Numbered from the stretch's first letter, positions 10,176 through 21,046 are shown. The stretch: DNA of 64,000 bases from Pseudomonas saponiphila (GCF_900105185.1 NZ_FNTJ01000001.1:124001-188000); one strand, 5' to 3'. Notes: generated from the letters alone by a model not told the origin. Program-made: numbers and translations.

Positions 10176-11030
10176 ATGCCCCTTGCGCAGTTGATCAGCC
10201 CGCTTGCCCTGGACCAGAAGAAACAGCAGCCCGGTCTGGTGATTCTGGATTGTCGCTTTGCCCTGGAAGACCCGGACTACGGCCAGCGTAGCTATGCCCA
10301 AGGGCATATCGCCGGGGCGCATTTCGCCGATCTGAACCGGGATCTGAGCGCACCGGTGATCAAGGGCGTGACCGGCCGGCATCCGTTGCCGGAGCCCGCG
10401 CAACTGATGGCGCGTCTGCAGGCCTGGGGCATCGATAACGATAGCCAGGTCGTGCTCTATGACGACGGCCCCGGTGCCTATGCCGCCCGCGCCTGGTGGT
10501 TGCTGGCCTGGCTGGGCAAGCGCGATGGCGTGTTCATGCTCGACGGCGGCCTGAAAGCCTGGCACGCCGCCGGCCTGCCCCTGAGCCTGGATGCCCCCGA
10601 CAGTGGAATCGGGCACTTCAGCGGTCAGCCTGATCACGCTTTGCTGCTGGATGCCGAGCACCTGAAGCAGCGCCTGGGCCAGCCGGACCTGACCTTGCTG
10701 GACGCCCGCGCCTTGCCACGTTTTCGTGGTGACGTGGAGCCGATCGATCCGGTGGCCGGGCATATTCCCGGGGCCCAGTGCGCGGCGTTCACCGACAACC
10801 TGGACAGCGACGGACGCTTTTTGCCGGCGCAGCAGCTCAAGCAGCGTTTTGCCGAAAAACTCGCCGGACGTTCTCCGGAGCAGCTGGTGGCTTACTGCGG
10901 CTCCGGGGTCACCGCCTGCCACAACCTGTTCGCCCTGTGCCTGGCCGGCTATCCCCTGGCGCGGCTGTATGCCGGTTCGTGGAGCGAATGGATCACCGAT
11001 GCCCAGCGGCCTGTCGCCACTGGCGATTGA
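10176..11030 (+). CDS. sseA: Sulfurtransferase, 3-mercaptopyruvate/thiosulfate type
   Basis: The 284-residue protein has two rhodanese domains. The N-terminal one is inactive and contains VILDCRFALEDPDYG. The C-terminal one has the active loop CGSGVTACH with Cys241. The CGSGVT loop is typical of 3-mercaptopyruvate sulfurtransferases, whereas thiosulfate enzymes usually have a charged loop. It moves sulfane sulfur to cyanide or other thiophiles in the cytoplasm. It follows the TetR gene by 33 bp, though functional linkage is doubtful. Confidence 0.85.
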   Translation: MPLAQLISPLALDQKKQQPGLVILDCRFALEDPDYGQRSYAQGHIAGAHFADLNRDLSAPVIKGVTGRHPLPEPAQLMARLQAWGIDNDSQVVLYDDGPGAYAARAWWLLAWLGKRDGVFMLDGGLKAWHAAGLPLSLDAPDSGIGHFSGQPDHALLLDAEHLKQRLGQPDLTLLDARALPRFRGDVEPIDPVAGHIPGAQCAAFTDNLDSDGRFLPAQQLKQRFAEKLAGRSPEQLVAYCGSGVTACHNLFALCLAGYPLARLYAGSWSEWITDAQRPVATGD

Positions 11031-11056
11031 CGAGTTGCCCAGTCGGCCTCTTCGCC

Positions 11057-11080
11057 GTAGGAGCGAGCTTGCTCGCGAAA
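11057..11080. repeat. REP-like element (GAGCGAGCTTGCTCGC subtype)
   Basis: GTAGGAGCGAGCTTGCTCGC is a second sequence subtype of the Pseudomonas REP hairpin, different from the GCCGGCTTGCCGGC subtype elsewhere in the window. It lies between the convergent sulfurtransferase and AraC genes, and only one copy of the subtype was seen. Confidence 0.7.
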
Positions 11081-11091
11081 GCAACACCGCC

Positions 11092-11922
11092 CTACTGCAA
11101 AACGGCGCTGCGATAAGCCGCCGGCGCCACCCCATACACCTGCTTGAACTGCCGACTGAGGTGACTCTGGTCGGCAAACCCCAATTGCGTGGCCACTTCC
11201 AGCGGCAGGCAGCCATCGCGCAACAGGGCCCGGGCCTTGGCGATGCGCTGCTGCATCAGCCAGGTGTGAGGTGGAATTCCCGTGGCCCGGCGAAACACCC
11301 GGGCGAAGTGAAACGGCGACAGGTTCACCGCCGCCGCCAGCTCTTCCAGTGACGGTGGCGCGGCCAGTTGCGAGCGCAGCAGTTCCTTGGCCTGGACAAT
11401 CGCCCGATGTTCTTGCCCGGGCTCGCCCAGTGCCCGAACCCCGGCGTGCCGCTGCAACAGCAAGAGCAGCATTTCCCGCCATTGGGTCTGTTGCTGCAGG
11501 GCCGTGGCCGGGCTTTCCAGCAGGTGGTGCAGGCGGGCAAAACCCTGCACCAGGTCCGGGTCGCGGTACAGGGTCGCGGCAAAGGCCGGCAGGCTGCCGC
11601 TGGGCAGTTCCAGTTCATCGAGCAGGCCGAGTATCTGCCGGTTGTCCGGGTAGAAGGCCCGGTACAGCCAACCGTCCTCGACGCCCTTGGCCCCGGTGTG
11701 CAATTCGTCCGGGTTGATCAGCACCAGGGTGCCGCTGCCCGCCAGGTGCTCGGCACCGCGATAGCGGTAGCGCTGGGCGCCGGCCATGATCATGCCGATC
11801 ACATAGCCCTCGTGCACGTGAGGCACGAAACGCTGTTCGATATAGCGCGCCGCCAGCAACTCGACCCCGGCCAGGGGCTCGGTCTGCCAGAAACGGATCG
11901 ACTCTCGGCTGGACTTAGCCAT
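11092..11922 (-). CDS. AraC-family transcriptional regulator
   Basis: The 276-residue protein has an N-terminal cupin-like ligand domain (HVHEGYVIGMIMAG at about residues 34-47). Two helix-turn-helix motifs follow in the C-terminal third, with NLSPFHFARVFRRATGIPPHTWL and LGFADQSHLSRQFKQVYGVAPAAYR. It starts within the 3' end of the yheT-like gene (ATGGCTAA overlap of 8 bp), so the two are probably co-transcribed. Target genes and inducer are unknown. Confidence 0.88.
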   Translation of the reverse strand: MAKSSRESIRFWQTEPLAGVELLAARYIEQRFVPHVHEGYVIGMIMAGAQRYRYRGAEHLAGSGTLVLINPDELHTGAKGVEDGWLYRAFYPDNRQILGLLDELELPSGSLPAFAATLYRDPDLVQGFARLHHLLESPATALQQQTQWREMLLLLLQRHAGVRALGEPGQEHRAIVQAKELLRSQLAAPPSLEELAAAVNLSPFHFARVFRRATGIPPHTWLMQQRIAKARALLRDGCLPLEVATQLGFADQSHLSRQFKQVYGVAPAAYRSAVLQ

Positions 11923-12916
11923 GGCGGCCCAGGTCCATCAGCCATTGCGGAATGCGCTGTTCCAGGTAATAGCGCGGATGTTTCAGGCTGCCGCCGACAA
12001 AACCCACGTGGCCGCCTTTGGCCTGCAGTTCGAACTGGGTGCTGGCAGACAGCTCGCCGGCCTCGGGCAGGCTGTGGCGGAACACGAAAGGGTCGTCCGC
12101 GGCCTGGATGATCAGGGTCGGGGTGCGGATTTCGCCCAGGAAATAGCGGCTGGAAGCGCGGCGGTAATAGTCCTGGGCATCGGTAAAACCATGCAGCGGC
12201 GCGGTGACCCGGCCGTCGAAGTCCCAGAAGGTGCGCATCTTTTCCAGAGGGCCCAGTCGGGCCAGGGTGGCCAGGCCTTCGTGGCGCCCGTCGTGCTGGA
12301 ACTGGCGCTGCTTGTCCTTGATGTAGGCCAGCATTTCGCGCATGAAGTGCGCCTGATAGACCTTGGAAAACCCTTGGCCGATGCGGTCGGCGCACTGGTC
12401 CAGGCGAAACGGCACCGACACCGCGCTGGCGCCCTGCAGCGGGCTGGCGCTGCCGCTTTCCCCCAGGTACTTGAGCAGCACATTGCCCCCCAGCGAATAG
12501 CCCACCGCATACAGCGGCGCCTGGGGGCGCTTGGCTCGCAGGTGGGCGATGGCCGCGGCCAGGTCTTCGCTGGCGCCGGAGTGGTAGCTGCGCGGCAGCA
12601 GGTTGGGTTCGCCGGAGCAGCCGCGCCAGTTCAGCGCCGCGCTGGCCCAGCCGCGAGTGGCCAGGGCCTGTTGCAGGCCGGTCACATAAGGCGAGTTGGA
12701 CGAGCCGGTCAGGCCATGCAGCACCAGCACCAGAGGGGCTTCGGCGCTATGGGGGCCGTGCCAGTCCAGATCGAGAAAGTCGCCGTCATCCAGCCACAAG
12801 CGCTCGCGCTGGCGCTCCAGCTGAGTGGCCGGGCGCCATAGCGGGCCCCACAGGGTCTGCAGGTGCGGGTTGCCCAGGCCGAAGGCGGGGATGAAACGAT
12901 CAGGCGAGTCGGGCAC
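11915..12916 (-). CDS. yheT: YheT-family alpha/beta hydrolase
   Basis: The 333-residue protein shows the family features: FGLGNPHLQTLWG near the N-terminus, the oxyanion region LHGLTGSSNSPY, and the nucleophile elbow GYSLGGNVLLKYLGE. A C-terminal histidine lies in KGGHVGF. These proteins resemble esterases but substrates are unproven. The frame extends upstream into rsmD, so I chose GTG 12916, which has GAGATCC before it and gives the usual length; the start is uncertain. It lies between rsmD and the AraC gene on the same strand. Confidence 0.82.
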   Translation of the reverse strand: MPDSPDRFIPAFGLGNPHLQTLWGPLWRPATQLERQRERLWLDDGDFLDLDWHGPHSAEAPLVLVLHGLTGSSNSPYVTGLQQALATRGWASAALNWRGCSGEPNLLPRSYHSGASEDLAAAIAHLRAKRPQAPLYAVGYSLGGNVLLKYLGESGSASPLQGASAVSVPFRLDQCADRIGQGFSKVYQAHFMREMLAYIKDKQRQFQHDGRHEGLATLARLGPLEKMRTFWDFDGRVTAPLHGFTDAQDYYRRASSRYFLGEIRTPTLIIQAADDPFVFRHSLPEAGELSASTQFELQAKGGHVGFVGGSLKHPRYYLEQRIPQWLMDLGRHG

Positions 12917-12978
12917 GGGGAGGATCTCGATGCAGCGGCGCGCGGCCCGGGCGGGCTGCGCGCCTTGTTCCGGCTGCC

Positions 12979-13599
12979 TCAGGCAGCGTTGTCTGCCATA
13001 CGTTGCCACAACGAGTAATACACTTGCCCGGATTTTTGTTCACGGTGCAGACGCCAGCTCCCAGGCAGGCCCAGGGTCGATGGCGCGGTTTCGCTTTCGG
13101 TGTAGATCCAGGCGTCGTCCGCCAGCCAACCGCGTTCCTCCAGCAGGGCGCAGGCGGCGGGCAGCAGGTTCTGGTTGAACGGTGGGTCGAGGAAGGCCAG
13201 GTCGAACCGTGTCGCCGGCTGGGTTTCCAGGTAGCGCAGGGCATCGGCGGTCTGCGCCTGGCCCACGGTGCAGCGCAGGGTGCCCAGGTGCTCGCGCAGG
13301 CTGGAGATGGCTACGCTGCTGCTGTCCAGGGCCAGGCCCGTGGCGGCGCCACGGGACAGGGCTTCGAGGAACACCGCGCCGCTGCCGGCGAACAGGTCGA
13401 TGACCTTGGCTCCGGCGACATAGGGCGCCAGCCAGTTGAACAGGGTTTCGCGCACCCGGTCCGGGGTCGGGCGCAGGCCCGGCAGGTCGGGGAAGCTCAG
13501 CTTGCGGCTGCGCCATTCGCCGCCAATGATGCGCAGCTGGCCCACGCCGTTGTGCTGGTTGTGGACGGGTTTCTTGCTGGGACGGGCTGGACGGGCCAT
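12979..13599 (-). CDS. rsmD: 16S rRNA (guanine966-N2)-methyltransferase
   Basis: RsmD methylates G966 of 16S rRNA in the small subunit. The 206-residue protein has GGEWRSRKLSFP, the SAM loop VIDLFAGSGAVFLEALSRGA, and the catalytic FLDPPF motif, in family order. Its ATG overlaps the stop codon of the upstream M16 gene (TGATG), indicating translational coupling. The M16-M16-rsmD arrangement is a common Pseudomonas layout. Confidence 0.95.
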   Translation of the reverse strand: MARPARPSKKPVHNQHNGVGQLRIIGGEWRSRKLSFPDLPGLRPTPDRVRETLFNWLAPYVAGAKVIDLFAGSGAVFLEALSRGAATGLALDSSSVAISSLREHLGTLRCTVGQAQTADALRYLETQPATRFDLAFLDPPFNQNLLPAACALLEERGWLADDAWIYTESETAPSTLGLPGSWRLHREQKSGQVYYSLWQRMADNAA

Positions 13600-15089
13600 C
13601 AGTGCTCCGGAACCCCGAGCGGTTGCTCGGCGGGTTTGTCAGTGGGGGGCGGCAACGGCTTTTGCGCGACGCTGGGGCCGGCGCTGACGATGACCATCTT
13701 GTCGACACTCAGGTGCTTGTTCATGGCGGCCTTGACCTGTTCCACCGTCAGTTCCTGGGTTTGCCGCATGTAGTCTTCCAGGTAGCTCAACGGCAGATTG
13801 TAGAAGCCCATGGCGCCGAGCTGGCCGACGATATCGGCGTTGCTGGCGGTGGACAGCGGGAAGCTGCCGGCCAGTTCGCGCTTGGCGTCGTCCAGTTCCT
13901 TCTGGGTCGGGCCGTTCTTCAGGTAGTCGGCGAACACGTCCTGCACCAGCTTCAGGGTGCCTTCGCTCATTTCCGCGCGGGTCTGCAGGTTGATCATGAA
14001 CGGGCCGCGGGCCTGCATCGGGGTGAAGCCCGAGTAGACGCCGTAGGTCAGGCCGCGCTTCTCGCGCACTTCGCTCATCAGCCGGGTGCCGAAACCGCCA
14101 CCACCGAGGATCTGGTTGCCCAGGGATACGGCGGCGTAGTCCGGATCGTCGCGGTCGATGCCCAGTTGCGCCAGCAGCAGGCTGGTCTGGCTCGACGGGA
14201 ATTCGATATGGCCGATGCTGGCCTTGGGTTCGGTGGGTTGCTCGACCTTGGCCAGGGCCGGGCCTTTGGGCAGGGCGGCGGAAACTTGCGCGGCGATCGC
14301 CTCGGCGTCGCTGCGCGACAGATCGCCCACCAGCGCGATCACCACGTTGCCGGCGGCATAGGCCTTGGCGTGGAAGGCCTGCAGCTGCGCCAGGCTGATG
14401 CCCGGGACGCTCTTGGCATTGCCTTCGCTGGCATGCGCGTAGGGATGGCTGCCGTACAGGCGCTGCATCAGTTCCAGGCTGGCCAACTTGCCGGGGTTCT
14501 GCTTCTGGTATTCGAAACCGGCGAGCAACTGGTTCTTGATCCGCGCCAGGGAGTCGGCGGGGAAGGTCGGCTTGCCCACCACTTCGGCGAACAGTTTCAG
14601 CGCCGGTTCGCGTTTATCCACAGCGCTCAGGCTGCGCAGCGAGACTACGGCCATGTCCTTGTAGGCGCCGTTGCCGATATCCGCCCCCAGGCTCTCGAAG
14701 CCCCGGGCGATGGCGCCCACATCCTTGCCGGGTACGCCTTCGTTGAGCATGGCGTTGGTCAGCAGGGCCAGGCCGGATGTGTTGCCGTCCTGGCTGCTGC
14801 CGGCGGCGAAGATCAGGCGCATGTCGAACATCGGCAGTTCGCGGGCTTCGACGAACAGCACCTTGGCTCCTTCGGCGGTGTTCCAGGTCTGCACGTTGAG
14901 GTTGCGGTGGCTGGGGGCCTTGCCGTCCAGTTCGGCCAGGGATTGCAACTTCTGGCTGCTCTTGGCCTTGTCCAGAGCCTGGCTGGCGTTGGATTCGCCG
15001 GAACGCGACAGGTACAGGCCGCCGGCGGTGAGCAGGGCGACCAGGGCCAGGCCCAGCAGGACCGGTGAAGCATTCTTGCGCTTACTCAT
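13599..15089 (-). CDS. M16-family zinc peptidase-like protein, inactive subunit
   Basis: The 496-residue protein has a basic start and one hydrophobic segment (VLLGLALVALLTAGGLYL), which is a signal peptide or anchor. Two M16 halves follow. In the place where the HxxEH zinc motif should be, it reads GLALLTNAMLNEG, so it has no zinc site. The C-terminal half keeps GGGFGTRLMSEVREKRGLTYGVYS. Such proteins pair with an active partner, here the upstream gene, which overlaps it by 8 bp. ATG 15089 is preceded by GAGGAG, and is preferred over the ATG 24 bases upstream. Confidence 0.85.
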   Translation of the reverse strand: MSKRKNASPVLLGLALVALLTAGGLYLSRSGESNASQALDKAKSSQKLQSLAELDGKAPSHRNLNVQTWNTAEGAKVLFVEARELPMFDMRLIFAAGSSQDGNTSGLALLTNAMLNEGVPGKDVGAIARGFESLGADIGNGAYKDMAVVSLRSLSAVDKREPALKLFAEVVGKPTFPADSLARIKNQLLAGFEYQKQNPGKLASLELMQRLYGSHPYAHASEGNAKSVPGISLAQLQAFHAKAYAAGNVVIALVGDLSRSDAEAIAAQVSAALPKGPALAKVEQPTEPKASIGHIEFPSSQTSLLLAQLGIDRDDPDYAAVSLGNQILGGGGFGTRLMSEVREKRGLTYGVYSGFTPMQARGPFMINLQTRAEMSEGTLKLVQDVFADYLKNGPTQKELDDAKRELAGSFPLSTASNADIVGQLGAMGFYNLPLSYLEDYMRQTQELTVEQVKAAMNKHLSVDKMVIVSAGPSVAQKPLPPPTDKPAEQPLGVPEH

Positions 15090-16437
15090 GAGCGGACTCC
15101 TCAGGCAGTACATGGGCCACGCTCATACGCTCCCGGGTGAAATAGGTGCGGGCGGCCTTCTGGATGTCTTCCGGGGTCACGCTTTGCAGTTCCGCCAGCT
15201 CGGTGTCCATCAGCTTCCACGACAGGCCGACGGTTTCCAGCTGGCCAATGGCGCTGGCCTGGCTGGTGATCGAGTCACGCTCGTAGACCAGGCCGGCAAT
15301 CACTTGGGCCCGGACCCGCTCCAGTTCCTCGGCGGATGGTGGGGTGGTCTTCAACTGCTCCAGCAGGCGCCACAGCCCGGCTTCGGCCTGGGCGATGGTT
15401 TTCTTCTTCTGGCTGTTGGGGGTGGCCGAGAGTATGAACAGGCTGTCGCCCCGGGTATAGGCGTCGTAGCTGGTGGAGCCGTTGGACAGCAACTCTTCGC
15501 CGCGCTCCAGCAGGGTCGGGATCCGTGCGCTATAGCCGCCGTCCAGCAGGGCCGCGGCCAGGCGCAGGGCGTTGACGGCGCGTTTGTCTTCAGCGGTGGC
15601 GATGCTGGGTACGTTGAAGGCCAGCATCAGGCTTGGTAGTTGGGTCTTCACGTGCAGGGTGATCAGGCGCTCGCCGGGTTCGGCCAGTTCCAGGGGGATC
15701 TTCGCCGGTGGCACGTCACGCTTGGGGATGGCGCCGAAATAGCGCTGGGCCAGGGTCTTGACCTCATCCGGGGTGACATCGCCGACCACCACCAGGGTGG
15801 CGTTGTTCGGCACGTACCAGGCCTGGTACCAGTGGCGCAGTTCCTCGACCTTCATCCGGTTCAGGTCGGCCATCCAGCCGATGGTCGGGGTGTGGTAGCC
15901 GCTGGCCGGGTAGGCCATGGCCTTGAAGCGCTCGTAGGCCTTGGACAGCGGCTTGTCGTCGGTGCGCAGGCGGCGTTCTTCCTTGATCACCTCGATCTCG
16001 CGGGCGAACTCGTCGGCCGGCAGGCGCAGGTTGGCCATGCGGTCGGCTTCCAGTTCCAGGGCCACGCCCAGGCGGTCGCGGGCCAGGACCTGGTAATAGG
16101 CGGTGAAATCGTCACTGGTGAAGGCGTTCTCTTCGGCGCCCAGGTCCCGCAGGATCAACGAGGCTTCGCCGGGGCCGACCTTCTCGCTGCCCTTGAACAT
16201 CATGTGTTCCAGGGCGTGGGACAAACCGGTCTGGCCCGGGGTTTCGTAGCTGGAGCCGACCTTGTACCAGACCTGGGACACCACCACCGGTGCGCGATGA
16301 TCTTCGCGGACCACGACCTTGAGGCCGTTGTCGAGGGTGAATTCGTGGGTGGGTTGCGGGTCGGCAGCCAGGGCTGCAAGGGGCAGACAAACTGTGCTGA
16401 GCAGCAGGCCTGCGGCGCGGCGGGCTAGAGCATTCAT
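15082..16437 (-). CDS. M16-family zinc peptidase, active subunit
   Basis: The 451-residue protein has a signal peptide (residues 1-24, ending LAALAADPQ) and the inverted zinc motif HALEH, with downstream glutamates, in GLSHALEHMMFKGSE at about residues 77-91. It is therefore the catalytic member of a periplasmic pitrilysin-type pair with the following gene. Substrates are probably unfolded or small peptides. It is transcribed away from ftsY, with a 355-bp gap between the two divergent genes. Confidence 0.9.
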   Translation of the reverse strand: MNALARRAAGLLLSTVCLPLAALAADPQPTHEFTLDNGLKVVVREDHRAPVVVSQVWYKVGSSYETPGQTGLSHALEHMMFKGSEKVGPGEASLILRDLGAEENAFTSDDFTAYYQVLARDRLGVALELEADRMANLRLPADEFAREIEVIKEERRLRTDDKPLSKAYERFKAMAYPASGYHTPTIGWMADLNRMKVEELRHWYQAWYVPNNATLVVVGDVTPDEVKTLAQRYFGAIPKRDVPPAKIPLELAEPGERLITLHVKTQLPSLMLAFNVPSIATAEDKRAVNALRLAAALLDGGYSARIPTLLERGEELLSNGSTSYDAYTRGDSLFILSATPNSQKKKTIAQAEAGLWRLLEQLKTTPPSAEELERVRAQVIAGLVYERDSITSQASAIGQLETVGLSWKLMDTELAELQSVTPEDIQKAARTYFTRERMSVAHVLPEESAHE

Positions 16438-16792
16438 TCGTTTTTAAACCTGTTGGGCTGCCCGTGTGTTCTTAGCGTCAGCGGGCGAGGAGGTGCTAGG
16501 ATACTGATCCGTTTTACTGGCGGCCACGCCTATCAGGTCTTCGCGGATCAGCAGGTACTTGAGCAGGTTGTATGAGTTACCGGCAATAAGCCTTGAATTG
16601 TCAGCTAAACTGCGACGTTTCGCCGATTTTGCCGTTCCAGTCCTTTAGTAAAATCGATCTTTGAAGTGCCTTTGGGCATTTCGACAACATGTTGCGCGTG
16701 AACAAGCTGGAATAAACACAGTCTGTTCTGCATCGAATATTTATTTACCGAAGCGCCCACTGGCGCATCGCTACCTTGAGATAGCCGTCTCC
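16438..16792. other. Divergent intergenic region between M16 peptidase and ftsY
   Basis: This 355-bp gap must hold the promoters for the M16-rsmD genes and the ftsY-ftsE-ftsX set. It is AT-richer than its surroundings, especially 16580-16660 and 16720-16750. I see no hairpin, small ORF or promoter I can assign with confidence. A sequence ACAACATGTTGCGCG at about 16685 resembles half of the palindromes upstream of hcp, but its symmetry is incomplete. Confidence 0.5.
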
Positions 16793-18324
<1,532 letters not shown>

Positions 18325-18328
<4 letters not shown>

Positions 18329-18996
18329 TTCGTTTCGAACAGGTCGGTAAGCGCTATCCCAACGGCCACGTTGGCCTGCATGAGCTGAGCTTTCGCGTCC
18401 GTCGCGGCGAATTCCTGTTTGTCACCGGCCACTCCGGCGCCGGTAAGAGCACCTTGCTGCGCCTGCTGCTGGCCATGGAGCGTCCGACGTCGGGCAAGCT
18501 GCTGCTGGCCGGGCAGGACCTGGGGCAGATCAGCAATGCGCAGATCCCGTTCCTGCGGCGGCAGATCGGTGTGGTGTTCCAGAACCACCAGCTGTTGTTC
18601 GATCGCACGGTGTTCAATAACGTCGCGCTGCCGCTGCAGATCCTCGGTCTGTCCAAGGCGGAAATCGCCAAGCGGGTGGATTCGGCCCTGGAGCGCGTGG
18701 CCCTGTCGGATAAGACCGATCTGTACCCGGGGGATCTGTCCACCGGTCAGCAACAGCGTGTGGGTATCGCCCGGGCCATCGTCCATCGTCCGGCTCTGCT
18801 GCTGGCGGACGAGCCCACCGGTAACCTTGACCCGCGTCTTGCGGCGGAAATCATGGGCGTGTTCGAAGATATCAACCGCCTGGGCACCAGCGTCCTGATC
18901 GCCAGTCACGACCTGGCGCTGATCGCGCGCATGCGTCACCGCATGTTGACCCTGCAGCGTGGCCGATTGATCGGTGATGGGGAGGCCGGCGTATGA
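18325..18996 (+). CDS. ftsE: Cell division ATP-binding protein FtsE
   Basis: FtsE is the ATPase of the FtsEX complex, which activates peptidoglycan hydrolases at the septum. The 223-residue ABC ATPase has Walker A GHSGAGKSTLLR at about residues 36-47, the signature LSTGQQQRVGIARA, and Walker B LLLADEPTGNLD. It overlaps ftsY by 4 bp and ftsX by 4 bp, so all three are translationally coupled. Confidence 0.96.
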
Positions 18997-20015
18997 GTGC
19001 AACACGTACCCCTAAAGTGGCGGAGCGCGTAGCGCCCAAGGCGTCCGAAGCACCGCCGCCGAAGAAAAAACGCGACGAGGACGACGGTCCGGATTTCGCC
19101 ACCCTGCTGCACGCCTGGATCGAAAGCCACCGCGCCAGCCTGCTGGACAGCCTGCGGCGCCTGGGCAAGCAGCCCATCGGCAGCTTCTTTACCTGCCTGG
19201 TGATGGCCGTGGCCCTGAGCCTGCCCATGGGCCTGTCGCTGCTGCTCAACAACGTTGAGCGCCTGGGCGGTTCCTGGCAGCGGGCAGCGCAGATTTCGCT
19301 GTACCTGGAACTGGGGGCCTCGGCCAGCGAGGGCGAGAAGCTCAGCGAAGAGATCAAGGGCCTGCCCGGGGTGGCGGATGCCGAGTTCATCAGCAAGGAA
19401 AAGGCTCTGGAGGAGTTCCAGCAGCAATCCGGTCTGGGTGAGGCTTTGCGCGAGTTGCCGCACAACCCGCTGCCGGGCGTAGTGCTGGTGACGCCGAACG
19501 AGGTGGACAAGGCTACGCTTGAAGCCTTGCGCCAGCGGTTGGCGGACATGCCCAAGGTGCAACTGGCACAGCTGGACCTGGTGTGGGTCGAGCGGCTGGC
19601 GGCCATCCTCAAGCTGGGGGACCGTTTTGTCTTCGGTCTGACGGTGCTGCTGGTTTCCGCATTACTTTTGGTGATAGGCAATACCATTCGTCTTCATATT
19701 GAAAACCGCCGCACCGAGATAGAAGTGATTAAACTCGTCGGCGGTACGGACAGCTATGTGCGACGTCCCTTCCTTTATATGGGGGCGTTGTATGGCTTCG
19801 GTGCGGGGATTCTGTCCTGGGGAGTGCTGGCGTTCGGCCTGGACTGGTTGAACGACGCGGTGGTCGGTCTGGCCGGCCTGTATGGCAGTGATTTTGCCCT
19901 TGCAGGAGTACCGGTTGCCGATGGTCTGTCGCTCTTGCTTGGGGCGGTGCTGTTGGGTTATATCGGTGCGTGGATTGCGGTGGCCCGCCACCTGAGGGAG
20001 CTGGCACCGAAGTAA
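18993..20015 (+). CDS. ftsX: Cell division protein FtsX
   Basis: FtsX is the membrane subunit of FtsEX and transmits cytoplasmic ATP hydrolysis to periplasmic amidase activators. The 340-residue protein has a charged cytoplasmic N-terminus, a first membrane segment (FFTCLVMAVALSLPMGLSLLL at about residues 65-85), a periplasmic domain, and three further segments after residue 210. The signature IENRRTEIEVIKLVGGTDSYVRRPFLY is present. It is followed after 113 bp by rpoH. Confidence 0.95.
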   Translation: MSATRTPKVAERVAPKASEAPPPKKKRDEDDGPDFATLLHAWIESHRASLLDSLRRLGKQPIGSFFTCLVMAVALSLPMGLSLLLNNVERLGGSWQRAAQISLYLELGASASEGEKLSEEIKGLPGVADAEFISKEKALEEFQQQSGLGEALRELPHNPLPGVVLVTPNEVDKATLEALRQRLADMPKVQLAQLDLVWVERLAAILKLGDRFVFGLTVLLVSALLLVIGNTIRLHIENRRTEIEVIKLVGGTDSYVRRPFLYMGALYGFGAGILSWGVLAFGLDWLNDAVVGLAGLYGSDFALAGVPVADGLSLLLGAVLLGYIGAWIAVARHLRELAPK

Positions 20016-20052
20016 TGTCTTTTTGCTTGTATTGACCTTTCTGAATATTTGG

Positions 20053-20078
20053 GAACTTGTTTCGCGGTTTCCGGTCAA
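20053..20078 (+). promoter_or_regulatory. AlgU (sigma-22/sigma-E)-type promoter of rpoH
   Basis: GAACTT at 20053-20058 and TCAA at 20075-20078 are separated by 16 bp. This matches the extracytoplasmic-stress sigma consensus GAACTT-N16/17-TCtgA. It lies 51 bp before the rpoH start, inside the ftsX-rpoH gap. AlgU-dependent transcription of rpoH is known in P. aeruginosa. Confidence 0.75.
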
Positions 20079-20128
20079 TTTTCGCAGTGCTGAACTGCAC
20101 GAGTTATGTGAGTCGGAGGTTTTTTCGT

Positions 20129-20983
20129 ATGACCACTTCTTTGCAACCTGCTTACGCATTGGTTCCAGGCGCAAACCTGGAGGCCTATGTGCACACGGTG
20201 AACAGCATTCCATTGCTGACGCCCGAGCAGGAGCGTGAACTGGCCGAGAGTCTCTACTATGAGCAGGATCTTGAGGCGGCTCGGCAGATGGTGCTCGCCC
20301 ACCTGCGTTTTGTCGTACATATCGCCCGTAGCTATTCCGGCTACGGGCTGGCCCAGGCCGACCTGATCCAGGAAGGCAACGTTGGCCTGATGAAAGCCGT
20401 GAAGCGCTTCAACCCGGAAATGGGTGTGCGCCTGGTGTCCTTTGCCGTGCACTGGATCAAGGCGGAGATTCACGAGTTCATCCTGCGTAACTGGCGGATT
20501 GTCAAAGTCGCCACCACCAAGGCTCAGCGCAAGCTGTTCTTCAACCTGCGCAGCCAGAAGAAGCGTCTGGCCTGGCTGAACAATGAAGAAGTGCATCGTG
20601 TGGCGGAAAGCCTGGGCGTCGAGCCTCGTGAAGTGCGCGAGATGGAAAGCCGTCTGACCGGCCAGGACATGGCCTTCGATCCAGCCGCTGAAGCGGATGA
20701 CGACAGCGCCTTCCAATCGCCGGCCAACTACCTGGAAGACCATCGCTACGATCCGGCGCTGCAACTGGAAGATGCCGATTGGAGCGACAACTCCACCCAC
20801 AACCTGCACGAAGCGCTGGAAGTGCTGGACGAGCGCAGCCGCGACATTCTCTACCAGCGCTGGCTGGCCGAGGAGAAAGCCACGCTGCACGACCTGGCGC
20901 AGAAGTACAACGTTTCCGCCGAGCGTATCCGCCAGCTGGAAAAGAGCGCGATGAACAAGCTGAAGCTGTCCATCGCCGCTTAA
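20129..20983 (+). CDS. rpoH: Heat-shock sigma factor RpoH (sigma-32)
   Basis: RpoH directs RNA polymerase to heat-shock promoters. The 284-residue protein has region 2 with [37 protein letters not shown], the RpoH-box-like [14 protein letters not shown], and region 4 with [30 protein letters not shown] 20129 follows a GGAGG ribosome-binding site; upstream frame extension is not family-like. An AlgU-type promoter precedes it and a rho-independent terminator follows, so it can be a separate unit from ftsYEX. Confidence 0.97.
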   Translation: MTTSLQPAYALVPGANLEAYVHTVNSIPLLTPEQERELAESLYYEQDLEAARQMVLAHLRFVVHIARSYSGYGLAQADLIQEGNVGLMKAVKRFNPEMGVRLVSFAVHWIKAEIHEFILRNWRIVKVATTKAQRKLFFNLRSQKKRLAWLNNEEVHRVAESLGVEPREVREMESRLTGQDMAFDPAAEADDDSAFQSPANYLEDHRYDPALQLEDADWSDNSTHNLHEALEVLDERSRDILYQRWLAEEKATLHDLAQKYNVSAERIRQLEKSAMNKLKLSIAA

Positions 20984-21001
20984 GGTTGCCAGGCACCACG
21001 C

Positions 21002-21031
21002 AAAACGCCCCGATCATCTCGGGGCGTTTTT
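21002..21031 (+). terminator. Rho-independent terminator after rpoH
   Basis: ACGCCCCGA pairs perfectly with TCGGGGCGT around a 5-nt loop, followed by a T-run, about 20 bp after the rpoH stop. An A-run precedes the stem, so it may also work in the opposite direction for mtgA. Confidence 0.92.
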
Positions 21032-21046
21032 GTTTGTGCGGCTATC

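Noticed and set aside
16685..16699. Fourth copy of the hcp palindrome upstream of ftsY
   Set aside because: ACAACATGTTGCGCG matches only one arm and the centre; symmetry breaks on the left side, so chance similarity is likely.
20057..20128. Upstream TTG start for rpoH
   Set aside because: This start lies inside the AlgU-type promoter and adds 24 residues not found in the family; ATG 20129 has a GGAGG site.
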